From Lamellibrachia columna (taxonomy: Eukaryota; Annelida; Polychaeta; Sabellida; Siboglinidae): 64,000 nt of DNA. The DNA is taken from positions 45,699,911 to 45,763,910 of the forward strand of contig OY759261.1 of NCBI GenBank assembly GCA_963662155.1. The letters are read 5' to 3'. Position numbers and translations under genes: made by a program. The notes below the pieces were generated by a model. The model did no database searches. It was not told where the DNA came from and saw only the letters and a program-made list of their open reading frames with translations. This document shows, piece after piece, positions 54,994-64,000 of the stretch. The first letter of the stretch is position 1. Each line of letters begins with the position of its first letter.

Positions 54994-55620
54994 TCAGCGA
55001 AGCACGCCGCCGGGAGGTAGCACTGTATCCCAGGGAACCACCAGCAGCTCTTCCCGCTCAAACCCGTGGGCCGGCCCGTCCTGTCCAGGGGACAGACAGT
55101 ACAGTACAGGCTCCCCAGGTTTGGTCGTAGAGCGACCGGGCCGGTACACATTGACGGACCATATTGGGTCAGTAGCACGGCGGCGACCTCCCTCCAGCTT
55201 GCCTGGCTGGTAAAGGTACCGCACACCCACGTCAGAGGAGCCTCTGCTCCTCCAGACCTACCTGTCGCCGGGCAGGTGCCGCAGCAGCACCAATCACACT
55301 CCTTTCACGAATCGCTAGGGAAGGCTTTTTACTGGTCAGACGTGACACCTCGTTGTGCAGAGCCGCTACAACCGCCGGCAAACGGCGCACCCACTCTGTC
55401 GACCCTCTACTTGAGTCCAGAAGTTCCTGCGCATACTGGTGGCCAAACAGCCCATATGCGATGGTCCGATTGAACCGTTCCACAATAGCCTGCCTACGGT
55501 GAGCCTCTCTTTCGCCACGTCGGACTGCAACGCCATGCTTTGCCAGAGTCTGGGACACGGAGCCCATGTACTCACGCCCAGGGTCCACCTGAAGTAGTTT
55601 GGGCCAGTTCAGTGGTTTAA
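54994..55620 (-). pseudogene. Polinton-type integrase, C-terminal part, frameshifted
   Basis: Read leftward: LQVDPGREYMG (second Asp of the DDE set), KHGVAVRRG, QAIVERFNRTIAYGLFGHQY (Glu in IVERFN), TEWVRRLPAVVAAL, SRLTSKKPSLAI; after a frameshift near 55,235, VRYLYQPGKLEGGRRRATDP, VYRPGRSTTKPGEPVLY and REELLVVPWDT, the C-terminal domain typical of Polinton/Maverick integrases. The N-terminal zinc finger and first Asp are absent or beyond a break. Retroviral-type integrases insert the linear element and generate the 6-bp target duplications. This copy is dead. Confidence 0.8.
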
Positions 55621-55647
55621 GGTTCGCTTCGCCCCGCTTCTATCTTT

Positions 55648-56064
55648 TTAGGGTCCTTCATCTTGCGTCCACACAGGGCCAAATAGGCAGTTCTTAGCCA
55701 TGATGAGGGCAGCCGTGAGCGGGGCTAAGAACATGTCATATTTGTGGTAAAGCTCGCAGATAGCAGTGCACAGCGCGTGCTCAACAAATGGGTCGGCTTC
55801 GGGGTCAGCAATCAACTTGGGCTGGTTCGCAGTGGGGAGCGGGAGGAACATACTAGCTGCAGCTGAATAAAAGTAGAGGGCTGCAGTCTTCAAGGTCTTG
55901 GTCATTGTGGCCCCGAGCCTCGCTTCATAGCGAGCGTAAAGACATTCGACCTCGTCGCCCGTCATACTATCGACCTGGCCTGCTGTGACGTTCCGCCCCA
56001 AATAATGTTCAGCCTGCACCCCTGCAAGCCGCTCTCGATATTTAGTCTTTGGACAAAATTGCAT
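55648..56064 (-). CDS. Conserved unknown ORF beside the Polinton integrase
   Basis: A 138-codon frame with CLYARYEARLGATMTKTL, AASMFLPLPTANQPKLIAD and ELYHKYDMFLAPLTAAL. Similar ORFs are, from memory, often found next to Polinton-type integrases; I do not know the function. It lies 28 bases from the visible integrase segment on the same strand, and the ATG at 56,062 gives an uninterrupted frame. It may be a truncated fragment rather than a complete protein. Confidence 0.5.
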   Translation of the reverse strand: MQFCPKTKYRERLAGVQAEHYLGRNVTAGQVDSMTGDEVECLYARYEARLGATMTKTLKTAALYFYSAAASMFLPLPTANQPKLIADPEADPFVEHALCTAICELYHKYDMFLAPLTAALIMAKNCLFGPVWTQDEGP

Positions 56065-56400
56065 TTCGCATGCCTGCGTCTTGTGTCATTAATTAAAATC
56101 TCCCTACTAAATCTAATAACTTGTTCTTAATAAACTGGCGTAGAGACTGAGCTAGTTTCTGTAAAATGTAATATCAGTCATAACTGGAAACATGTATCAG
56201 TGAAAAAATGGCATTCCATTTATTTAATATTAATAATAGGCATGGAATGCCGAAAAGCCATTACATGGGAGTGACAATCACGTTTCGATTGTCTACAAGT
56301 TCATACACATACATGTACACACAGAAAGGCTGGGGTACTCGATCCCCCACCTCTCCCGGCACGAGGGAGACTACCCCACCCCAGGCGAAGCGTCAGGCAC
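56065..56400. other. Gene-free stretch with a short hairpin
   Basis: GGCATTCCAT (56,210) and ATGGAATGCC (56,242) can pair around an AT-rich loop. No genes. Confidence 0.5.
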
Positions 56401-56742
56401 ATGAATTCAATTGGTGTTCTAATGTCAAACAATAACACGATCAAAACACAAGTGTACTTTTAAACGTCACAAACTAAGTACACAGTCCACTGACATCGAC
56501 TCACGAGCAGATGGACCAAACACCTCCCGCCTCACGAACAGTGCCAGATCCAACCACCAGCTTAGTAAATCATGGATTCAATTGGTGTTCTACTGTCAAT
56601 CAATAACGTGATCAATAAACAGTTGTACTCTTAAAACGTCACACACTAAGATCACAGTACACAGTCCAGTGACATCGACTCAAAGGCAAATGGATCAAGT
56701 ACCTCCCGCCTCACGATCAGTGCCAGATCCAACCACCAGACG
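56401..56742. repeat. 171-bp direct duplication
   Basis: Two copies (56,401-56,571 and 56,572-56,742) sharing ATTCAATTGGTGTTCTA, GTGCCAGATCCAACCACCAG and CCTCCCGCCTCACGA. They lie just past the 3' end of the DIRS element and could be part of its terminal repeats. Confidence 0.75.
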
Positions 56743-56845
56743 AGTCGATAGCTTATCACTTCGGGTTGTGTAGACTGCCATCACTTCATGGGTGCATGTT
56801 TAGGACCCCCTGAAACAATGCAAAAAACTAGGCAGAAAAAGTTCA

Positions 56846-57728
56846 ACAGCAAGAATGGATCATGCAATTATGGCTTCTTAGTGGGAGAGGCAAAGAATTT
56901 AATTCTAATGTGACCATTGAACGAGGTCGAGGGCAAATCGACCCATTACCCAATTTGTTCGGTACTGAAACCCTTTTTCGCAGCCCATGTAGGGGCACCA
57001 ATGCGGAAAGAGTGAGGGGAGATCTGTGTTGAGTCCAGCTTAGCAACTGCTGCAGACTTCCTCAAAATGCTAGAGAGATATGATCGAGACAGAGGAAGTT
57101 TGTCAGAGAACCTGAACAAAGGCCCACCATCATGACCCCGTAATTTCACGTATTCACGCAGCAACCTGTGAGAGCATGTGCCGCTGCCTGTGGGGTGATT
57201 GTCCAGATTGAAAGGGCGGCCTGTACTGTGTACGACAAGTAAACGAGTTTAAGCTTTGACTTCGTTATACGACATTGATTAATGTTGATGTTATGATCCC
57301 CTTTCTTTACCTCACTGATCCGGAGAAAAGCAAAGAACATTAACGTATACCTATACATGGACGATGCTTAACAGTTGGTTGTTGAGTCAATAAAACCTGA
57401 TGATTTATGCACATCCACAGTAGCAGCTAAATACGTACGAATCGTACTAGGTGCCTTCCTTGCAAAGGGCCTCACAGAAACGTCTAACAACACAGGGAGA
57501 AGCAGGGAGAAATCCCTCTTTAAGGTGTTGACAGAAATTCACAAAATATCGCCAGTTGCTGCGATATCTTGCTCTAGTACGAAGAATGTTGGCCTGCTCA
57601 ATGGTTGTTACTGAAGCTTTCCCCAATTCAGCCAATGAATAGGAAGTGGCACCTTGACTGGAGTGAGTGTTGGTTGCACTACCTTTTGCCTTATCTTCCT
57701 GCAACCGGGAAATATAATCTGCGACCAC
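56846..57728 (-). pseudogene. DIRS element tyrosine recombinase, degenerate
   Basis: Read leftward: a SAM-like N-terminal part (RYRSNWRYFVNFCQHL), FFAFLRISEV with the first catalytic Arg, then after a frameshift near 57,150 SPHSFRIGAPTWAAKKG (HxxR box) and finally FNGHIRIKFF, where the usual nucleophile Tyr of the 'xYIR' motif is His. It follows the RT/RNase H gene on the same strand, the DIRS order. Frameshifts, an internal stop after EQIG and the missing Tyr make it inactive. Confidence 0.8.
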
Positions 57729-57738
57729 ATTCTTTTTA

Positions 57739-58800
57739 TCAGGAATGTGTTTTGCTCGAAAGCAAATTTGTGTTGGACATACACAGGACCACTAGTTCTC
57801 TAATAAGCTCCATGAAGCTAACATCTTTTGCTGTTTGTTTGTTTATCACATCCCCCACTGCGGCGTTATCCGAAAAGAACAGGACACGGCGATTGGCAAA
57901 TATGGAGCCCCAGCAGCGCACAGCTAAAACGATGGGTAACACGTCCTTAATAGAGATATGTACTGCTAACCAATTTTTCGAGAAACAACCTTGTAGCCAC
58001 TCATTGCCAAAAACTGCATCAAACGCAAAACCGCTAGCATCCGTTGTAAGGTGAAGAACATCTGACGAAGTCCAGTCAACTGGCAAGAAAGACATGGTAC
58101 CATTAAAAGTCTCCAGAAATTCCAACCAGGCCTTGATATCCTTCCGTGCTTCACGGTTAAGTCGGATTAAGTGATTGGGGTTGGACTTGCCTAAGGTGAG
58201 GTTGATCAAACGACGACAGAACGTTCTACAGGGCGAAATCACTCGGCATGCATACTGGAGGGACCCAAACAGAGATTGAACTTCCCGCAGTGAAGCTGTT
58301 CTTTGTTTAGCCATTGCTCTGAGCTTGGCACGAAGCGCCAATAGCTTTTCAGGAGGAAGCTGAAATGTCTGTGCTACTGAATCTGCTTCGATCCCATGAA
58401 GAACTACTTTAGATGTAGGTAACACCGTTTTGGAGTGTTTGATGGGCAGGTTAATCATACGGCAAATTACAAAGAATCTGTCCAAATAGAACTGACACTG
58501 TGAATAGGTCTTCGCGAAAAAGATAGTCATCGATAATATGACTGATATGTGAAATATTTGCCTTATGTACACATATCCACTGCACTGCTTGTGACAATGA
58601 CTCAAACGTCTGACACGATGTGCTGCAGCCCGTCTTTGTAAAATTTGGTCTGGACAAAAGATACATTATCATTATCAGATTTGTGGTTTTCATAAAACCT
58701 TTCTGGGGATCAGTGTCAATGGATGAATGTATTCTAAAGCCGGATTGAAAACCAAGAATGAGGGCTGCTTTTGACCTGCAATCATAACCTTCTAACATAC
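57739..58800 (-). pseudogene. DIRS element reverse transcriptase and RNase H
   Basis: From the right: LGFQSGFRIHSS, CQTFESLSQAVQWICVHK, SHIIDDYLF (RT catalytic box), then after a frameshift near 58,510 LPIKHSKTVLPTSKVVLHGI, SLFGSLQYACRVISPCRTF, and an RNase H domain with LTTDASGFAFDAVFG, LPIVLAVRCWG and VLFFSDNAAVGDVIN. Strings of this type are characteristic of DIRS-like elements. The fingers of the RT are incomplete. Confidence 0.85.
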
Positions 58801-58899
58801 ATTCCAGGACCTTGTGTTTGACAGGTGTAGGAAGGACATGAGACGTTTGATGCGTATCTACAGATTCAAGCTTTGTTAGCTGACGCGGCTGAGAAAGGT

Positions 58900-59828
58900 T
58901 TCTTTCTCTACAGTTTGAGAAACCGTGACCAGGTCGCTTACACTTGGAGCAGGAGTGGCTATATCTGCAATTGGGCCGTGAACAGTTGCCTTTGTTAAAG
59001 GCGAAGCAAAGACGGGGGACATTCTCAACCCGTCTACCTGCACGAAAGGGTTTCTGGACAGTACGTTCCTCTTAAGCTCACAGTAGGACTGGCACTCGTC
59101 ATACAGGTCATAAGCTATCCCCTCTGGAAGCCTCTGTAGGTGGAACTAGCCATCGTATTATATTGCAACATCAGAACCTTTGCGTTGGGCAATTGTTTTA
59201 ACATGTTTCATGTAAGACACTAGTTGATGGCCCTCCATAGGGAACCTGCGGGCCTTGACAGCTGAATACATCATGAAAAGGTCCAGCCACTCGTCCTGCT
59301 TTGTTTTGTCTTCGCCTAGTGCGCTTGGATCAACGTTTATGTCCAGGATATGGGAGCTTCTGAGGCAACGTAGTGGGATGTAATCGGCCGAACAAATTAC
59401 ATCGACTGAGGGAGGCCATTACCTACATTCCCATACGCATACGCAGTGACATATTACTTTTTTCGCTGCATTGAGTCCTTACGGGCGCGTCGCTCAAACG
59501 TGGCCTCTGCACGGTCGGTGTCCAGGTGGCAGTCACTGTCACTCGAGTCGTCTGATACCGGCGAGGGTCCACGCTTGCGTTGTCCTCCAATGTCCATCGC
59601 TGACGCTGCCGATGTAGACGGGATCGCCTCGCTCTCAGCTTGCAGGTTCTTGAAATCCTGTGCAATCTGTGTCGAAATGACCGTCATCAGCGTCGCGTGC
59701 AAGACTGGGTCGACATTGGGTGGCAGCACTGGTGGAGACGTCACAACGGAGGGAGACTCCTCCTGCATCAGTGCGACATCGGCTGCCTTCGCTCGCGTGG
59801 CTTTCTGCATGCTGCAAACCAAAGACAC
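58900..59828 (-). pseudogene. DIRS element gag-like ORF, degenerate
   Basis: An open N-terminal part (59,454-59,828; acidic, Ser-rich, RKRGPSPVSDDSSDSD) and, further on, a zinc motif at 58,906-59,004 (CFAFNKGNCSRPNCRYSHSC then CSKCKRPGHGFSNC) of the form usual for DIRS gag proteins, which bind the element RNA. The frames between are interrupted. Confidence 0.7.
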
Positions 59829-60105
59829 GCATCAACTTACGCCGCGAACCGACCAGCATACCTTGCTGGTCGGACCAGACCCCCATTGAACTACCTACAA
59901 CCACCATTGAACAGCAATGGCCGCTCAGTATTACATAACTCAAGAGCACAGCTCCCCTCAGTATTACCCAAGAGGAGGCAAAGGGATTTACACATAGGCA
60001 GCAGGGGGGGGGGGCTGGCAAACCGCATGTCCCAGTACCGGTGACACATCGCAGGGCAATGCCCCATCCCATAAATTATCACCCACACATACACAACGTA
60101 TCTTC

Positions 60106-60690
60106 ACACCGGAAGACCACCTGTGGGCAAAGGGAAAGCCACATATATACAATTTATCTCCACACTGGAGGGCCAAATGTGGGCAAATGGAAAGCCACAC
60201 ATATACAATTTATCTCCACACTGGAGGGCCAAATGTGGGCAAAGGGAAAGCCACACATATACAATTTATCTCCAAACTGGTGGGCCAAATGTGGGCAAAG
60301 GGAAAGCCACACATATACAATTTATCTCCACACTGGAGGGCCAAATGTGGGCAAAGGGAAAGCCACACATATGCAATTTATCTCCAAACTGGTGGGCCAA
60401 ATGTGGGCAAAGGGAAAGCCACACATATACAATTTATCTCCACACTGTAGGGCCAAATGTGGGCAGAGGGAAAGCCACATATAAATTCAATTTATCTCCA
60501 CACTGGAGGGCCAAATGTGGGCAAAGGGAAACCCACATATAAATTCAATTTATCTCCACACTGGAGGGCCAAATGTGGGCAAAGGGAAAGCCACATATAA
60601 ATTCAATTTATCTCCACACTGGAGGGCCAGATGTGAGCAAAGGGAAAGGCGCACATATATTCAATGTATTTCCACACTGTAGGACCAATA
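60106..60690. repeat. 57-bp tandem repeat (about 10 units)
   Basis: Units with TTTATCTCCACACTGGAGGG and CCAAATGTGGGCAAAGGGAA. Because 57 is a multiple of three, several frames stay open; none is supported as a gene. Confidence 0.95.
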
Positions 60691-60841
60691 TAAAATTTCG
60701 AAAGGAACTTGGCCCATATAAGCATGAGAATAGTGTGACACGTGTGGAAACGCAAACGGGTTACTTTACCGTAAAATATCGAGGACGAGGATCATTAATT
60801 ATAACTAATAGGCCGCAAAATGTATGCGGCCGCAAAATGTA

Positions 60842-60842
60842 T

Positions 60843-60897
<55 letters not shown>
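60842..60897. repeat. (GCC)n trinucleotide run
   Basis: About 18 uninterrupted GCC units; would code polyalanine in one frame. Confidence 0.95.
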
Positions 60898-60898
<1 letters not shown>

Positions 60899-60951
60899 TG
60901 TAGTGTAACTGAACGACCATCGTAACTTAACCCGATTTCGGTGCCGAAATC

Positions 60952-61545
60952 CTACCGATGTAACTCTTTCAAAGCTGCCTCGATCCCCCTTCTCAACAAG
61001 AAATAGTAACGCTTCAGCCCCTGGTCTGATAAATGTACGCCATCGCGCAAACATTCAACCACGTTAGAAAACCTTTGGTGCGTTAACATAGAGACGTGAG
61101 AGTCCGAGGCGCACAGTGTAGTTAACGCCGCATTCAAAGCCACCCGATTATCTTCAAAGCAGACTGACCGTGCTTGAAATCGTCCAGGGCCACGAGGCAG
61201 GACAGGACAAAGGATTACCTTACACACCGCATAGTCGTTCACGCACAACTTTGCAACTGGAACCAAAGTATTTGCCAAGTCATTAATGATCACACGCGAA
61301 GCATCAATATCATTCGTTCCAATCTCAATCATCAAGAGTTCAGGCCTGAATTTCGAAACTTTATCCAATATTTTGGTCGACAACAAAGCTGAAATTTTCA
61401 GCCCGCCTATACCAAACAGTCGACAAGTAGTTTTACTTTCGTCAAACTCAAAATTCACGAGATCGGTCGCTTTCATGAACGTATCTAATCGGTCTACGAA
61501 GGAATGTCCCAGCAGTAGCACACGATCCATTTCGGATACACTCAC
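60952..61545 (-). CDS. SGNH/GDSL-hydrolase-like protein, intact 197 codons
   Basis: Starts MSVSEMDRVLLLGHSFVDRL (block I Ser in GHS), has LMIEIGTNDIDASR (block III, Asn in GTND) and LRDGVHLSDQG (block V, Asp and His). These are the catalytic Ser, oxyanion Asn and Asp-His of the SGNH superfamily. No signal peptide. Small SGNH ORFs of this kind occur in retroelements such as Ngaro/DIRS and CR1, and the DIRS element on the same strand starts about 1.1 kb downstream, so a transposon origin is likely; a host esterase cannot be excluded. No frameshift or stop is seen. Confidence 0.7.
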   Translation of the reverse strand: MSVSEMDRVLLLGHSFVDRLDTFMKATDLVNFEFDESKTTCRLFGIGGLKISALLSTKILDKVSKFRPELLMIEIGTNDIDASRVIINDLANTLVPVAKLCVNDYAVCKVILCPVLPRGPGRFQARSVCFEDNRVALNAALTTLCASDSHVSMLTHQRFSNVVECLRDGVHLSDQGLKRYYFLLRRGIEAALKELHR

Positions 61546-62369
61546 CTTCTATTTCGAAGGAGTTGCCTACTCTAGCGACAAACGAACTTTCGCAAAACGA
61601 TTTTCAAACGGAGCGGAAATGGATGTTGGTTACTCTGCGATACGGAAACGGCAACTGAATTTGAAATACCTCTCGTCCAGCACAATGCCACTACCGATAC
61701 AATTGGCGCCACCTTATGATTACTGGTCAAGTTGCCCTGTCTGGACTTCTAGTTAAGGCTAATAATAGAGGGGGCGCCACCAAATACTATCGGCACCTCA
61801 CAAGCCTCGCATGTATATCTATCTGCACGGCGGCCCCCGACTTGCACGCAAACAGTTATTTCGTCTTTGGAAAAAATTGCATACCTACGCACACCGGCGT
61901 TCCTGTATGAATGCCGGCGAAAGTTAACCAGATGAAAGGCCAGATCCGAACTGGTGCTACTGCGGGATGGTGGATGAAAGCCCAGGCCTGTTTGTTTCCC
62001 TAGGACGCCCGGCGTATATAACCTTTGTGCGACCGCTCTGACCTACTTCACCGCTCTGCACTTAAAACTTGTCACGCTCAGTACGACGTGTCACGCTGGG
62101 TACGTTCAGTCACGTTAGTCTGAGCGGGACAGGTTTTGAAGGCAGTGTTAGCAGCTCCCGCGGGCACACGAGGCTGCATCGTTGTTTTGAGAAAGGTCGG
62201 TGGGAGAACCCTGCGCCCCAGGGCGGGTCTGTACGGTCTCTACAAAATAATGTGGCCCAGAACCCTTATTGTCTATGCTACTCCTGCAAAAAATGTTGTC
62301 GAACGCATGTGTGAGAATTTTTAGTTAGCGATCATTTGAAAAAATTAAAACCTAACACCTCGTATTATA
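61546..62369. other. Gene-free stretch, possible promoter
   Basis: TATATAA at 62,015-62,021 on the plus strand is followed by direct GTCACGCT(C/G)(A/G)GTACG words near 62,072-62,105. A 62-codon frame ending at 62,324 is not recognised. Confidence 0.35.
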
Positions 62370-62880
62370 ACCGTTGTTCAGTGTATAAATACATACATGT
62401 GAATGTATCATCACGTTCGACCAACGTTAGTAGGCTTTTTTAATATAACATTACACATCACTACAATAGGCTACGGAGAACGTTTCTCAGGCACATCTGG
62501 AGAACATCTTCTGTGGCATAGGTAAAGAGATGTTGTCTGACCTCTTGTCCTTAATCTCTCTCCTCCGTGCGTAAATACTAAACAAATTTTCGGCCTGACC
62601 GTACAGTTGGTCAATGCAAGAATGATTACCTTTGCCAGAGTCTAACATAGAGCATCAGGTTTGTCAATATTCCATTGGCCATTCCGCCCGGTCTAGTTAA
62701 CACCCACCATCCATCTAGTTCGCACCTGTGACTATGCACATCTAGTTTATCTGCTTATATAAATATATAACAGTATTATTAATAATTCATAATAATTCAT
62801 TTAACATTACTATACACGGTGGTCCGTTATACCGTGGCACTACTACAGCTTGTACGTTTAATTTAAACTCCCTACCATTA
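62370..62880 (+). repeat. Dispersed repeat, copy 2
   Basis: Matches 14,440-15,160 with several deletions; ends where the TA array begins. Confidence 0.75.
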
Positions 62881-62881
62881 A

Positions 62882-62947
<66 letters not shown>
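62882..62947. repeat. (TA)n microsatellite
   Basis: Pure TA run exactly at the break in the LINE reverse transcriptase. Confidence 0.95.
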
Positions 62948-62955
<8 letters not shown>

Positions 62956-64000
62956 GTATAGGGCCTAATACTGATCCCTGTCGTACCCCACTCAAAACCG
63001 ATTTCCAGTTTGAAATCTCACCATCTACTATTACTCTCTGTCTTTTATGTGTAAGCCACTTTTCTATCCAGTTGATAACATCATTACCTATACCATAGGT
63101 TTTTAGTTTAAGTAACAATCTTTGGTGTGGCAATTTATCGAAAGCTTTCTGAAAATCTAAGTAGACAAAAATCCACTGGTGACCCGTCATCTACCCACTT
63201 TGTAATTTCTTCCAACAAACATAAGATATTGGTTAGACATGACCTTGCTTTTAGGAACCCATGTTGATATGTATTTATTAATTTATGTTTCACAAGGAAT
63301 TCCACCATGTGGTCTCTAATTAATGTTTCCAGTAATTTACATACAACTGATGTTAAACTCACTGGTCTGTAATTCTCTGGCTTGTTCCTTGATCCCTTCT
63401 TAAATAGCGGCGTAATATTTGCTTCTTTCCATTCTGAAGGAACTATTCCTTCTTCTAGTGACAAGTTAAACAATTTTGCAAGTGGTGTACTAATTTGCTC
63501 AACAATTTCCTTAAACAGTTTTGGTGGTATCCCATCAACTCCAGGTGATTTATTATCTTTCATCTTCTTAATTTTGTTTACTATAATTTCATGAGTTACA
63601 AATAACTGCCCTAAATGTTCCGATTTATTGCTCTCAAATTTAGTAAATGGAACTGAAAGTGGGCTGATATCTTCTGTGGTAAAAACTGAGCTGACATACT
63701 CATTCAGGACCTCTGCCATTTGAAACCCGTCTTAAATTATGTTTCCCCTGTTGTTTCCAGTGGTCCCAACTTTATGTTTACTCCTTACATAACCATAGAA
63801 ACTCTTGCTGTCATTTTTTATATTGCTTGCCATTTTCTTTTTCAAAGGTTCTTTTATATTTTTCAAATTTCAGTTGTAGCTAGGTTTAGTGCCTCTTTGT
63901 AATTTGCATAGTCTTCATCCTTTCTGATACGTCTATAAACCCTCCACATAGTTTGCTTAAACACTATTTCTCTAATAGCTTCTTTTGACAAGTGTTTCTT
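62948..64000 (-). pseudogene. CR1-like LINE ORF2: reverse transcriptase, runs off the window
   Basis: Read leftward: [11 protein letters not shown] at the window edge, NDSKSFYGYVRSKHKVG, MAEVLNEYVSSVFTTED, NKSPGVDGIPPKLFKEI, FKKGSRNKPENYRPVSLTSV (RT box 1), YLDFQKAFDKLPHQRLLLKL, and SGVRQGSVLGPILFLIYI, where the sequence turns into TA repeats just before the expected catalytic box. Frameshifts near 63,160 and 63,760. It is the same family as 9,479-11,640, whose last residues ([11 protein letters not shown]) overlap the start of this piece. Confidence 0.85.

Noticed and set aside
60041..60542. Frames with the repeat GPNVGKGKATHIQFIS
   Set aside because: The 57-bp repeat keeps frames open; three staggered versions exist and none has other support.

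Overview
The window is animal nuclear DNA. Genes are sparse and spliced, AATAAA signals are visible, and there are long (TA)n, (GT)n and (CATA)n arrays, tRNA-derived SINEs, CR1-like and other APE-type LINEs, a DIRS tyrosine-recombinase retroelement and Polinton/Maverick DNA. The host genes encode small secreted proteins with paired-cysteine (galaxin-like) repeats. Together these suggest a marine invertebrate, perhaps a lophotrochozoan such as a mollusc; the phylum is a weak inference.

Region 1 (1-8.2 kb and 26.4-33.4 kb) holds three paralogous genes, A, B and C, in duplicated segments. Each has a TATA promoter, a short non-coding exon 1, exon 2 coding a signal peptide plus a Trp/Arg-rich segment and Gly/Ser linker, and exon 3 coding CC-repeats. 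In all three the ATG itself is split by intron 1 (AT | G). A and C are intact (180 and 143 codons); B has a frameshift in exon 3. SINE tails, LINE tails, microsatellites and a 1.6-kb repeat cluster have been inserted in or beside the copies.

Region 2 (8.2-26.4 kb) is a graveyard of retroelements: LINE reverse-transcriptase pieces, a CR1-like ORF1 (SGNH esterase) with ORF2 endonuclease, a tyrosine-recombinase fragment, a longer LINE with PHD finger, endonuclease, RT and a 2A-like motif, several minisatellites and small foldbacks. Region 3 (33.7-36.4 kb) is a duplicated module with repeated short ORFs of unknown nature.

Region 4 (36,691-50,246) is the most striking object: a 13.56-kb element that is one giant inverted repeat. 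It begins AG and ends CT, is flanked by the 6-bp direct repeat GCCGAC (Polinton hallmarks), and has arms of about 6.8 kb meeting at a spacer of about 24 nt. Each arm carries, from the outside in, a terminal repeat, an adenain-type (C5) cysteine protease gene, a 207-bp array whose unit contains a decayed piece of that protease gene, a satellite of about 40 bp, a CRE/TATA promoter-like segment facing outward, and a 20-bp satellite. No polymerase, integrase or capsid gene is visible, so it looks like a non-autonomous, snap-back-type Polinton derivative.

Region 5 (50.3-64 kb) has 4.4 kb without recognisable genes, then a decayed Polinton remnant with integrase (54.7-56.1 kb), a degenerate DIRS element (56.8-59.8 kb), tandem repeats, an intact SGNH-hydrolase ORF, and a second CR1-like LINE running off the end of the window.
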